12,890 nucleotides of DNA, taken from contig JAEZTA010000080.1 in the NCBI GenBank assembly GCA_023443765.1, positions 1-12,890 on the forward strand, given 5' to 3'. The notes under the pieces are model-generated. The model saw nothing but the letters and a program-made list of their open reading frames with translations, was not told the origin of the DNA and searched no databases. Each line of letters begins with the position of its first letter. Position 1 is the first letter of the stretch. Of the stretch, positions 1 to 6,404 are shown in pieces. Source of the DNA: Bacteroidota bacterium. GTDB lineage: Bacteria; Bacteroidota; Bacteroidia; Bacteroidales; Rikenellaceae. The position numbers and the translations under genes are program-made.

Positions 1-105
1 GGGCGGCCTGCGTCCGAAGCGGGGATTGTTGCCTGTTGCCGGTCTTGGTCTGTTATTCCCGGGGGTAAACGGCCTCGGCGGGAATGGTTTCGGTGCTGCG
101 ATAAT
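1..105 (-). CDS. infC: Translation initiation factor IF3, N-terminal part (runs off left edge), probable ATT start
   Basis: Seen: a minus-strand frame is open from a TAA stop at 115-117 to the left edge. From an ATT codon at 103-105 it gives 35 residues beginning I/M-IAAPKPFPPRPFTPG, rich in Pro, Asn and Arg. The frame contains no ATG, GTG or TTG. Known: IF3 binds the 30S subunit and checks start-codon selection; infC commonly follows thrS, and E. coli infC itself starts at AUU, which underlies its self-regulation. Inference: the position directly downstream of thrS, the same strand and the lack of any standard start make an ATT-initiated infC with a disordered basic N-terminal extension the best reading. 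ATC at 100-102 is an alternative start. The conserved IF3 core lies outside the window, so the family call is from context. Confidence 0.55.
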   Translation of the reverse strand, partial: MIAAPKPFPPRPFTPGNNRPRPATGNNPRFGRRPP

Positions 106-290
106 CGTTAAGTATTAAAATGGTTAAATAAAATTTTGTTCTTTGTCTGGTCGCCCTCTCTGCGGGTGACCTTCGCGGCCGGGCCGCGTTTCTTATTCTG
201 ACCTTTCCCGGAATTCCCTCTCCAGAGGGAATTTTGCGGGTTTGGTCGTCTGTTTTTCCGCCTTTCCCGAGGGAAGGCAGGTCTTCGGTT
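106..290 (-). promoter_or_regulatory. Hairpin-rich leader between thrS and infC
   Basis: On the minus strand, in order of transcription, three hairpins lie between the thrS stop and the putative infC start. The first is a 9-bp perfect stem (212-220 with 225-233, loop of 4). The second is a GC-only 5-bp stem (174-178 with 184-188). The third is an 8-bp stem with one mismatch (149-156 with 164-171). An AT-rich stretch of about 40 nt then precedes the start codon. None of the hairpins is followed by a U-tract on this strand, so they do not look like ordinary terminators. Leaders of infC-rpmI-rplT operons are regulated by IF3 or L20 in other bacteria; that this one is regulated is inference. No TAnnTTTG element was found here. 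Confidence 0.4.
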
Positions 291-2243
291 TTACTTCTTC
301 TCCAGTTTATTGGCCTCGATCTCCTCTTTGACCAGTCCGGTGATGAAGTTGCGGAATGCTTCCAGCGACATTTGTCCCTTGTCGCCTTCGCCCTGTGCGC
401 GAACGGAAACCAACTCTTCGGCTTCCTCCTTCTCGCCGACGATCAGGAGGTAGGGGATGCGCTTGAGTTCGTTGTCGCGAATCTTGCGGCCGATCTTCTC
501 GTTACGGTCGTCGACCTCAGTGCGGACATCGCTGCGGTTGAGGTATTCCGACACCTTCAGGGCATAGTCGTTGAACTTCTCCGAGATGGGAAGCACCACG
601 ACCTGCTGGGGCGAGAGCCACAACGGGAATTTACCGCCCGTATGCTCCAACAATACTGCCACGAAGCGTTCCATCGAGCCGAACGGCGCGCGGTGGATCA
701 TGATCGGGCGGTGAAGCCGGTCGTCGGCGCCCTTGTACGTCAGGTCGAAACGCTCCGGCAGGTTGTAGTCCACCTGGATGGTTCCCAACTGCCACTTGCG
801 GCCGATGGCGTCCTTGACCATGAAGTCGAGCTTCGGGCCGTAGAAGGCGGCTTCGCCTGTTTCCACAACCGTCGTGAGGCCCTTCTCCTCGGCAGCCTGC
901 ATGATGGCCGACTCGGCTTTCTCCCAGTTCTCGTCCGAACCGATGTACTTCTCCTTGTTATTGGGGTCGCGCAGCGAAATCTGAGCGGTGTAGTTGTCGA
1001 ACTTCAGCGTCTTGAAGATATAGAGCACGATGTCGATCACGCGTTCGAACTCTTCCAGAAGCTGGTCGGGGCGTACGAACAGGTGGGCGTCGTCCTGCGT
1101 AAATCCGCGGACACGCGTCAGTCCGTGCAGCTCGCCCGACTGTTCGTAGCGGTACACGGTTCCGAATTCGGCCAGGCGTACGGGCAGTTCCTTGTACGAA
1201 CGGGGCTTCGAACGGTAAATCTCGCAGTGGTGCGGGCAGTTCATCGGTTTGAGGAGGTACTCCTCGCCCTCGATCGGGGTGTGGATCGGCTGGAACGAGT
1301 CCTTGCCGTATTTGGCGTAGTGGCCCGAGGTGACGTAAAGTTCCTTGTTGCCGATGTGCGGGGTGATCACCTGCTGGTAGCCGTACTCCTTCTGCACGTT
1401 GCGCAGGAACTGTTCCAGACGGTCGCGCAGGGCGGCGCCCTTCGGCAGCCACAACGGCAGGCCCTGGCCCACGCGCTGCGAGAAGCAGAACAGTTCGAGG
1501 TCCTTGCCCAGCTTGCGGTGGTCGCGCTTCTTGGCCTCCTCCATCATCACGAGGTACTCGTCGAGCATCGACTTCTTGGGGAACGAGATGCCGTAGATAC
1601 GCGTCAGCATCTTGTTCTTCTCGTTGCCGCGCCAGTAAGCTCCGGCTACGGACGTAAGTTTCAGGGCCTTGATATATCCCGTGTTGGGGATGTGCGGTCC
1701 GCGGCAAAGGTCCGTGAAGGCGCCGTTGCTATAAAAGGAGATGGTTCCGTCCTGGAGGTCCGTGATCAGTTCTACCTTGTACTGGTCGCCCTTCTCGGTG
1801 AAGGTCTTCAGTGCTTCGGCCTTGGGAACCTCGCGGCGGAGAAGCGTTTCCTTGTTGCGGGAAAGTTCCACCATCTTGTTTTCGATCGTTGCGAGGTCAG
1901 CCTCGGTGATGGGCGTCGGAGAGTCGACATCGTAGTAGAAGCCGCTTTCGATGGCCGGGCCGATGCCGAATTTGATGCCCGGGTAGAGCGCTTCGAGGGC
2001 CTCGGCCAGCAGGTGCGACGAGGTGTGCCAGAAGGCGTGTTTGCCCTCGTCATCTTCCCATTTGTAGAATTTGACCGAAGCGTCCTCTTCGATCGGGCGC
2101 GTCATGTCGACCGTCGCGCCGTTTACCGCGGCCGCGAGCGAGTCAGCAGCTAAACGAGGGCTGATGCTCTCTGCGATCTGATACGCAGTAGTCCCTTTGG
2201 CATACTCCCTTACGGAGCCGTCGGGAAAAGTGATTTTAATCAT
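291..2243 (-). CDS. thrS: Threonyl-tRNA synthetase
   Basis: Attaches threonine to tRNA-Thr in the cytoplasm and edits mis-attached serine. The 650 residues match the full family length (E. coli is 642). Domains in order: TGS domain (about 1-62); editing domain with the HxxxH pair H73/H77 and C180/H184; class II catalytic core with the zinc ligands C336 (MNCPHH), H387 and H517 (MIHRAP), followed by motif 3 GSMERF at 522-527; C-terminal anticodon-binding domain from about 545. All key residues are present. The ATG at 2241-2243 starts directly at the TGS domain; no clear ribosome-binding site precedes it, as is usual in Bacteroidetes. It lies 87 nt after the small membrane gene and 185 nt before infC, so it is probably part of the pdxA-infC run. 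No own promoter matching TAnnTTTG was seen. Confidence 0.98.
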   Translation of the reverse strand: MIKITFPDGSVREYAKGTTAYQIAESISPRLAADSLAAAVNGATVDMTRPIEEDASVKFYKWEDDEGKHAFWHTSSHLLAEALEALYPGIKFGIGPAIESGFYYDVDSPTPITEADLATIENKMVELSRNKETLLRREVPKAEALKTFTEKGDQYKVELITDLQDGTISFYSNGAFTDLCRGPHIPNTGYIKALKLTSVAGAYWRGNEKNKMLTRIYGISFPKKSMLDEYLVMMEEAKKRDHRKLGKDLELFCFSQRVGQGLPLWLPKGAALRDRLEQFLRNVQKEYGYQQVITPHIGNKELYVTSGHYAKYGKDSFQPIHTPIEGEEYLLKPMNCPHHCEIYRSKPRSYKELPVRLAEFGTVYRYEQSGELHGLTRVRGFTQDDAHLFVRPDQLLEEFERVIDIVLYIFKTLKFDNYTAQISLRDPNNKEKYIGSDENWEKAESAIMQAAEEKGLTTVVETGEAAFYGPKLDFMVKDAIGRKWQLGTIQVDYNLPERFDLTYKGADDRLHRPIMIHRAPFGSMERFVAVLLEHTGGKFPLWLSPQQVVVLPISEKFNDYALKVSEYLNRSDVRTEVDDRNEKIGRKIRDNELKRIPYLLIVGEKEEAEELVSVRAQGEGDKGQMSLEAFRNFITGLVKEEIEANKLEKK

Positions 2244-2330
2244 TTGTTGTTTATAAATTAAGTTTTCGGGGCCTTCGGCGCTTCCACAATTACGAGACGG
2301 AATACGCTTCCGGGTTGCCCGGTGTTTCGT

Positions 2331-2534
2331 TTAATCGGTTTCCTGGCGGCGTTTGCGACGGGCAGTTGCAAACTGGCTTGCGCAACCCGCCCAAATCACC
2401 AGCGAGCCCGACAGCAGGGGGATCATTCCGCTGTCGAATCCGGACCGGTATATCCTGCACACGGCTGGCGCGAGACTCGCGACGGCTGCCACGAGCAGGA
2501 TGTATCCCAGAATCCGGTGTGTCCTTGCCTGCAT
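2331..2534 (-). CDS. Small two-helix membrane protein, unknown function
   Basis: Sixty-seven residues beginning MQARTHRILGYI. Two hydrophobic stretches are visible, about residues 8-26 (ILGYILLVAAVASLAPAVC) and 37-53 (MIPLLSGSLVIWAGCA), joined by a short polar linker and followed by a basic tail (RRKRRQE) that probably stays cytoplasmic. I do not recognise the family. A longer reading from 2591 would overlap the protease gene, so the ATG at 2532-2534, 11 nt after the protease stop, is chosen. Same strand, short spacing and position between the protease and thrS suggest co-transcription. The open frame, membrane pattern and positive-inside tail support a real gene, but no homologue was compared. 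Confidence 0.6.
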   Translation of the reverse strand: MQARTHRILGYILLVAAVASLAPAVCRIYRSGFDSGMIPLLSGSLVIWAGCASQFATARRKRRQETD

Positions 2535-2545
2535 GGTATATCGTT

Positions 2546-3484
2546 TTACGAATCCTTCTTTTCGGTCTTTTTCGGTCTGCGCGGCCAGCATACCAGGATC
2601 AGGATTCCGGCCAGGTAGACGATCGTCGTAGCGATGCCGCCTTCGAGTCCGAATTTTCCGCCGCTCAGCATGTCGGGAGCATCCGTTGTACCGAAATGCA
2701 TCAGCTGGTCCTGAATTGCGCGTCCGCTCACCTCAATGCCCAGCACGCTTCCCTGAGTGAAGTTCCACGCTGCGTGCAGCGCCCCGATGCCCCATACGTT
2801 GTCCGTGCGCAGGAAGAAGAACGAGGCAAAGACGCCGTAGAGAACCAGGTTGGCGAATGAAAAGAACGTCACGCCGCTGTTCGCAAGGTGCAGGGCGGCG
2901 AAAACCAGCGAGTTGAGCGCTACGGCGACCCACAGCGGCGCCCTGTTGGCGGCCGAGACCATCATAAAACTGCGGCAGATCACCTCTTCGGACATTCCCT
3001 GAAAGAGGAATCCGACGAAGAACAGGGCCAGCATCCCCCACTGGATTTGTTCGGCGAAGCCTTCGAACCGCAGTCCGCCCAGCGCCCAGGCGATACCCAG
3101 CGCTGCGATGCACATCGCGAAGCCCCAGCCCAGTCCCTGTAAATAACGCTTTGCGATCCCGCCGCGCATGAAACCCATCGACCCATAGGAGCGGCGTTCG
3201 ATCCGCTTCATGTAGAAGATGAATACCGCCGTTACGGGGATCGTCGCGAAGAGCGAAACCCACAACTTCGGTCCGTTGAGCGCCATGTCGATTCCTTCCG
3301 GCCCGTGTTGCAGCATATCCGGCACGACGAAGGGTACTGCGACGATCAGCGAAGCCAGCTGCGCGATCAGGAACACCAGCAGGAAGATGGGAATAAGCAC
3401 CCATGGCGACGGTTTGAAACCTGCCTGCCGGGCTTCGGCGAGTACCACCGACTGCTCTTTCCACTTCGATAGGAATCCGGTCAT
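2546..3484 (-). CDS. CPBP-family intramembrane metalloprotease (CAAX protease/Abi)
   Basis: An inner-membrane protein of 312 residues with about seven to eight hydrophobic segments. The family's conserved motifs are all present and inside membrane segments: EExxxR as E166-E167-VIC-R171, FxxxH as F195-AAL-H199, and HxxxN as H237-AAW-N241. These glutamates and histidines form the presumed zinc site in CPBP proteases related to Rce1. Substrates are unknown; family members include CAAX-type proteases, bacteriocin-immunity proteins and regulators, and nothing here identifies the target. The start ATG at 3482-3484 is preceded closely by GAGGAG, one of the few Shine-Dalgarno-like sequences in the window. 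It begins 16 nt after the pdxA stop and is followed 11 nt later by the small membrane gene, so all three are likely one transcript. Confidence 0.92.
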   Translation of the reverse strand: MTGFLSKWKEQSVVLAEARQAGFKPSPWVLIPIFLLVFLIAQLASLIVAVPFVVPDMLQHGPEGIDMALNGPKLWVSLFATIPVTAVFIFYMKRIERRSYGSMGFMRGGIAKRYLQGLGWGFAMCIAALGIAWALGGLRFEGFAEQIQWGMLALFFVGFLFQGMSEEVICRSFMMVSAANRAPLWVAVALNSLVFAALHLANSGVTFFSFANLVLYGVFASFFFLRTDNVWGIGALHAAWNFTQGSVLGIEVSGRAIQDQLMHFGTTDAPDMLSGGKFGLEGGIATTIVYLAGILILVCWPRRPKKTEKKDS

Positions 3485-3500
3485 CTCCTCTATTGGTCTT

Positions 3501-4592
3501 TTAGTCTTTGTCGTTATCGGGCAGGTCCTTCATCGAAACGTCGCGGCCTCCGCGTTCGCGCTCGGCGCGTTGCAGCGGGTTGCGCGTCCATTCGGCCCAG
3601 GCGATGCGGTGCTCCACGATGTCGATGGCCATGTAGATCGCATTGCGCATCGACTGCTCGTCGGCCCGGTCCTTCCCGGCGATGTCGAACGCCGTGCCGT
3701 GGTCGGGCGAGGTCCGCACGGCCGAAAGTCCTGCCGTGAAGTTCACCCCGTCGGGCGACAGCGTCTTGAACGGCGCCAGTCCCTGGTCGTGGTACATGGC
3801 CAGGATGCCGTCGTATTTGGCATACCCGCCCCCGGCGAAAAGTCCGTCGGCAGCAAAAGGCCCGAAGGCCAGCACGCCCTGTTCGAACGCCTCGACGATG
3901 GCCGGTTTGATGATCTCCTGCTCTTCGCGGCCCAGCAGCCCGCCGTCGCCGGCGTGGGGATTGAGGGCCATGACGGCGATGCGCGGTTCGACGATGCCGA
4001 AGTCCTCGATGAGCGCGCGGCGCAGCGTGTGGAGGTCTTTGACGATCTTTTCCCGTTTGATATTCCCGGCGATCTCCGACACGGGGATGTGCTTGGTGAC
4101 CAGTCCGACGCGCAGCACTTCGCTGCACATGATCATCATCGACTCGCCCTGCAGTTCGGCGCTCAGGTATTCGGTGTGTCCCGTGTAGTGGAAATCGTCC
4201 GCCTGCACGGTCTCTTTGTCGAAGGGGGCGGTTACGAGTGCGTCGAGCTGCCCGGCCTTCAGGTCGCGCATGGCGGCGCACAGCGCCTCTACGGCAGCAC
4301 GGCCCGCTTCGGGGGTCGGTTTGCCCGGCACGATGTCGGCCACTTCCCCGCATGCCACGAGGTTGACCTTTCCGCGGCGGGCCTCGGCGGCCGATGTCAC
4401 GGGGGTGAAGGAGAACTGCTCGATCTCCGCAATGGTATCTCGGTAATAGGCTGCGGCTTTGGGCGAACCGTAGACGACGGGCGTAAAAAGCTCCGTCATG
4501 CGCGGGTCGGCGAGCGCCTTGAGGATGACCTCCCAGCCGATGCCGTTCGTGTCGCCCTGCGTGATGCCTATTTTGAATTTGTTTTCCGGCAT
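3501..4592 (-). CDS. pdxA: 4-hydroxythreonine-4-phosphate dehydrogenase
   Basis: Oxidises 4-phosphohydroxy-L-threonine with NAD in the DXP-dependent pathway to pyridoxal phosphate; a cytoplasmic homodimer. Counting from the ATG at 4590-4592 the protein has 363 residues, slightly longer than E. coli PdxA (329), mainly in the C-terminal tail. The metal-binding histidines are visible as H168 (TKHIP), H213 (NPHAGDGG) and H268 (MYHDQGL), and the substrate-site GHT motif is at 138-140. The N-terminal GITQGDTNGIG matches the family start. A TTG two codons upstream could also be read as a start, but the ATG is preferred and leaves about 15 nt to the predicted transcription start. First gene of the minus-strand run pdxA - CPBP protease - small membrane protein - thrS - infC. 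Confidence 0.97.
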   Translation of the reverse strand: MPENKFKIGITQGDTNGIGWEVILKALADPRMTELFTPVVYGSPKAAAYYRDTIAEIEQFSFTPVTSAAEARRGKVNLVACGEVADIVPGKPTPEAGRAAVEALCAAMRDLKAGQLDALVTAPFDKETVQADDFHYTGHTEYLSAELQGESMMIMCSEVLRVGLVTKHIPVSEIAGNIKREKIVKDLHTLRRALIEDFGIVEPRIAVMALNPHAGDGGLLGREEQEIIKPAIVEAFEQGVLAFGPFAADGLFAGGGYAKYDGILAMYHDQGLAPFKTLSPDGVNFTAGLSAVRTSPDHGTAFDIAGKDRADEQSMRNAIYMAIDIVEHRIAWAEWTRNPLQRAERERGGRDVSMKDLPDNDKD

Positions 4593-4613
4593 AATCAATT
4601 TTATTTCAACTTA

Positions 4614-4642
4614 CAAAGTTATAAAATATTCAGAATACACAA
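4614..4642 (-). promoter_or_regulatory. Promoter of the pdxA cluster
   Basis: On the minus strand TAACTTTG (4621 to 4614) is an exact match to the Bacteroidetes -7 consensus TAnnTTTG. A TTG (4642 to 4640) lies 18 nt upstream, fitting the -33 element. The predicted transcription start is near 4607, about 15 nt before the pdxA ATG. Confidence 0.7.
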
Positions 4643-4704
4643 TGCCTTCCATTCGATTAAAATGAATTTTTGTATGGCTTGGGGATATGAGTGCAATTTT
4701 TTAT

Positions 4705-4712
4705 TATCTTTG
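4705..4712 (+). promoter_or_regulatory. -7 promoter element for the rightward RNA/orphan gene
   Basis: TATCTTTG matches TAnnTTTG exactly and sits in an AT-rich stretch. The nearest TTG upstream (4679-4681) is 23 nt away, a little far for a -33 element, so the promoter is incomplete by consensus. Transcription would begin near 4718, just ahead of the structured RNA region. Confidence 0.5.
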
Positions 4713-4717
4713 TTATG

Positions 4718-4923
4718 GCAGTCTGTGAGGATTGTCAACATTTTACGGATAAAAAGCGCATCGGCTTTTCTCTTACCGTCGGAAATTGGACACTTTCGGG
4801 TAACGTAAGGAATAAAGGTTGATGCTCTCGCTGTTTTTCAGCGTGGGCATTTGCCGCATTCTACGTTACAGGTCGTCCAATACCTCGGCGGTGGAGCAGC
4901 AAGTCTGCCCGCGCTTTTTTCCG
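4718..4923 (+). ncRNA. Candidate 6S-like structured RNA (or structured 5' leader)
   Basis: Seen: nested complementary segments form one long irregular rod. Outer stem 4746-4759 with 4911-4923 (13 pairs, one bulge); stem 4775-4782 with 4885-4892 (8 pairs, two G-U); 4785-4791 with 4875-4881 (7 pairs); 4800-4807 with 4862-4869 (8 pairs); and an apical hairpin 4822-4833 with 4839-4850 (11 pairs, one T-T mismatch, T5 loop). Between the outer stem and the next lies a large bubble (about 15 and 18 nt), whose 3' strand can form a small hairpin (4896-4899 with 4905-4908). The right arm ends in T6, which could end transcription. Known: 6S RNA (ssrS) is a 180-200 nt rod with a central bubble that mimics an open promoter and binds RNA polymerase. 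The size, own promoter element and bubble fit; no conserved 6S sequence was verified. The alternative is a leader of the gene at 4943. Confidence 0.5.
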
Positions 4924-4942
4924 GACCAACAAGTTTGGAACG

Positions 4943-5326
4943 ATGAGAAGAAGTGAGCGTAGAATGCTGAAGTGCAATGCTGAGTTTGTAGATGTCCTGT
5001 TTCGCCTGATGTTCGAGACGTTTTGGGTGGCCCCGTATGACCAACGGCGGGATTATCCGGCGCTGGTTAATTTCGAACGTTATGCCCGCCGGACGTCGGT
5101 GCTGCTGGGTAAAATCGACCTTGCTGCGGCCTCTGAGGCGCAGTTGTACGAATTGAGGCGAACGGTTTCCGCACTCGGTCAGGCTGTCCGGCAAATCACC
5201 GAATCGCATCTGTTTTCACCCGTGGAATGTGCCGAAGCGCTGGAATTGGTCGGGCGGATACAGAATGCACTGCCTGTGGAATGTGCTGCCGGAGTTGCGC
5301 CGGCCGTTCCGCACGATCCGCAATAA
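4943..5326 (+). CDS. Hypothetical protein, 127 residues, no recognised domain
   Basis: Begins MRRSERRMLKCNAEF and ends with a short Pro/Ala-rich tail (AAGVAPAVPHDPQ). I do not recognise it. The middle reads as soluble amphipathic helices (for example residues 59-86, LDLAAASEAQLYELRRTVSALGQ-like pattern of small and leucine residues) with two cysteines near the C-terminus and one near the start; there is no signal peptide or membrane segment. Codon use is GC-rich at third positions like its neighbours, and a terminator follows 77 nt after the stop, both supporting a real gene. It is the only rightward gene between two leftward operons and starts about 20 nt after the structured RNA, so it may share that RNA's promoter. 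Function unknown. Confidence 0.6.
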   Translation: MRRSERRMLKCNAEFVDVLFRLMFETFWVAPYDQRRDYPALVNFERYARRTSVLLGKIDLAAASEAQLYELRRTVSALGQAVRQITESHLFSPVECAEALELVGRIQNALPVECAAGVAPAVPHDPQ

Positions 5327-5403
5327 CCGAATCCTGCGGGTTCGGATCGGACCGGGGAAAACCTCCGGCTGATTTGCCGTTGCAGGGGAATGCTATAAAC
5401 AGT

Positions 5404-5463
5404 AAAACGGACTTTGCTACCGGGTAGGGAACGAGTTTCCGTCCGGGAGAAGGTCTGTTTTTA
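5404..5463 (+). terminator. Rho-independent terminator after the orphan gene
   Basis: Left arm 5404-5423 pairs with right arm 5443-5461 through CCGG/CCGG, then a run with one mismatch, one bulged G and three G-U pairs, ending in AAAA/TTTT. A T-rich tract follows on the plus strand (5458-5476). It lies 77 nt after the stop of the 127-residue gene. Confidence 0.75.
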
Positions 5464-5578
5464 TATCTTGTTTTTTGTATTTCGCGGAATTACGTCGCAT
5501 CCTTCGCTCTCTGCTCAGGATAACCGTGCTCCGTGATTCCTCGGGCGGCTCGGCAAAAGCCGGGAAAACATAAATGCT
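5464..5578. other. Intergenic spacer between two convergent terminators
   Basis: No gene was supported here. The stretch contains a small hairpin (CGGC AAAA GCCG, 5551-5562) and a 15-nt segment (5553-5567) that is repeated in inverted form at the 3' end of the neighbouring methyltransferase gene. Confidence 0.6.
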
Positions 5579-5636
5579 AAAACGAACCCAGTGCCGGGCT
5601 GAAAACAAGTTTCCCGCCGGCACTGGGTCCGTTTTT
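5579..5636 (-). terminator. Bidirectional terminator of the trxB-methyltransferase operon
   Basis: Arms 5579-5597 and 5617-5635 pair over 12 perfect base pairs, one A-C mismatch and six more pairs ending in AAAA/TTTT, with a 19-nt loop. The minus strand reads hairpin then GTTTTAGC, the plus strand hairpin then TTTTTAC, so it can stop transcription from both sides. It begins 12 nt after the methyltransferase stop codon. Confidence 0.85.
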
Positions 5637-5648
5637 ACAGCCTTCGGC

Positions 5649-6404
5649 TTATTTCCCGGCTTTTGCACTCGCCTGTCGGCGGAATTCAGCACAGACGACG
5701 CCCGTAGCCATGGCGACGTTGAGCGATTCCGAACCCCGGCGGTCGACCGGGTAGGGCGGGATGAACAGCTTTTGGGTGATGGTGCGCGCCACGGCGTCCG
5801 TGATTCCGCGGCCCTCGTTGCCCATCACGACGATCCCTGCCGGGGTAAGTTCCGTGCCGTAGATATTTTTCCCTTCGAGGAACGTTCCGTAGACCGGAAG
5901 CCCCTGTGCGGCAGCTTCCGCAAGCAGTTTTGCCAGGTCGGTGTAATGCACCCGTACGCGCACGACGGCGCCCATCGTGGCCTGCACGACCTTGGGGTTG
6001 AAACAGTCGGCCGAGGCCTCGGAGCAGACGATGTCCGTAATTCCGAACCAGTCGGCCAACCGGATGATCGTGCCCAGGTTGCCGGGGTTCTGCACATCGT
6101 CGAGCGCCAGCGTCAGCCGCCCTTTGAGTTGCGCCGGATGCAGGTCGTAGTGCGGTATTTCCACCAGCGCCAGCGAGTTGTTGGCGGTCTTCAGCAACGA
6201 AAGGCGCTCCATGTCGCGCGGGGCGACGACCTCCACTTCCGGGCCTTCGAAAATCCCTTCCAATGCAAATATCTTGCGTACGCGCAGGTGCGAGGTGCGC
6301 AGTTCGCCGATGAGTTTCTCTCCTTCGGCGACGAACAGTCCGTGCTCCGTGCGGCCGCGTTTGTAGGCCAGCGCGCGGACGAGTTGTATTTCGGCTTTTG
6401 TCAT
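5649..6404 (-). CDS. TrmH/SpoU-family RNA 2'-O-ribose methyltransferase
   Basis: A 251-residue SPOUT enzyme that transfers a methyl group from S-adenosylmethionine to a ribose 2'-OH, probably in rRNA or tRNA. N-terminal substrate-binding domain (about 1-90; FVAEGEKLIGEL at 24-35), then the knotted catalytic domain with motif 1 at 101-121 (DDVQNPGNLGTIIRLADWFG; N109 and R115), motif 2 at 191-201 (IVVMGNEGRGI; E198) and motif 3 at 213-235 (LFIPPYPV...SLNVAMATG; S227, N229). The exact target (for example 23S G2251) cannot be told from the sequence, so no symbol is given. The frame is open far upstream, but the start is taken as the ATG at 6402-6404, which overlaps the rnz stop as ATGA, a sign of translational coupling. 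Last gene of its operon. Confidence 0.95.
   Translation of the reverse strand: MTKAEIQLVRALAYKRGRTEHGLFVAEGEKLIGELRTSHLRVRKIFALEGIFEGPEVEVVAPRDMERLSLLKTANNSLALVEIPHYDLHPAQLKGRLTLALDDVQNPGNLGTIIRLADWFGITDIVCSEASADCFNPKVVQATMGAVVRVRVHYTDLAKLLAEAAAQGLPVYGTFLEGKNIYGTELTPAGIVVMGNEGRGITDAVARTITQKLFIPPYPVDRRGSESLNVAMATGVVCAEFRRQASAKAGK

Noticed and set aside
174..200. GC-rich hairpin followed by TTTCTT on the plus strand as a terminator
   Set aside because: No rightward gene ends here, and on the transcribed minus strand the hairpin has no U-tract.
234..2153. A 639-codon plus-strand open frame
   Set aside because: It lies antisense over thrS, which has every family motif; GC-rich third positions create long shadow frames. 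The same holds for long plus-strand frames at 3219-4808, 7831-9960, 9789-10994 and 11046-12386.
4593..4598. TTG start two codons upstream for pdxA
   Set aside because: The ATG at 4590-4592 is the stronger start and leaves a sensible distance to the promoter.
4715..4822. A 35-codon frame starting MAVCEDCQHF just after the -7 element
   Set aside because: It starts 2 nt after the promoter element, upstream of the expected transcription start, and its sequence is better explained by the RNA fold.
5417..5692. A 91-codon minus-strand frame across the two terminators
   Set aside because: It translates the two related hairpins into repeated peptide motifs, which shows the repeat, not a protein; it also overlaps the methyltransferase end.
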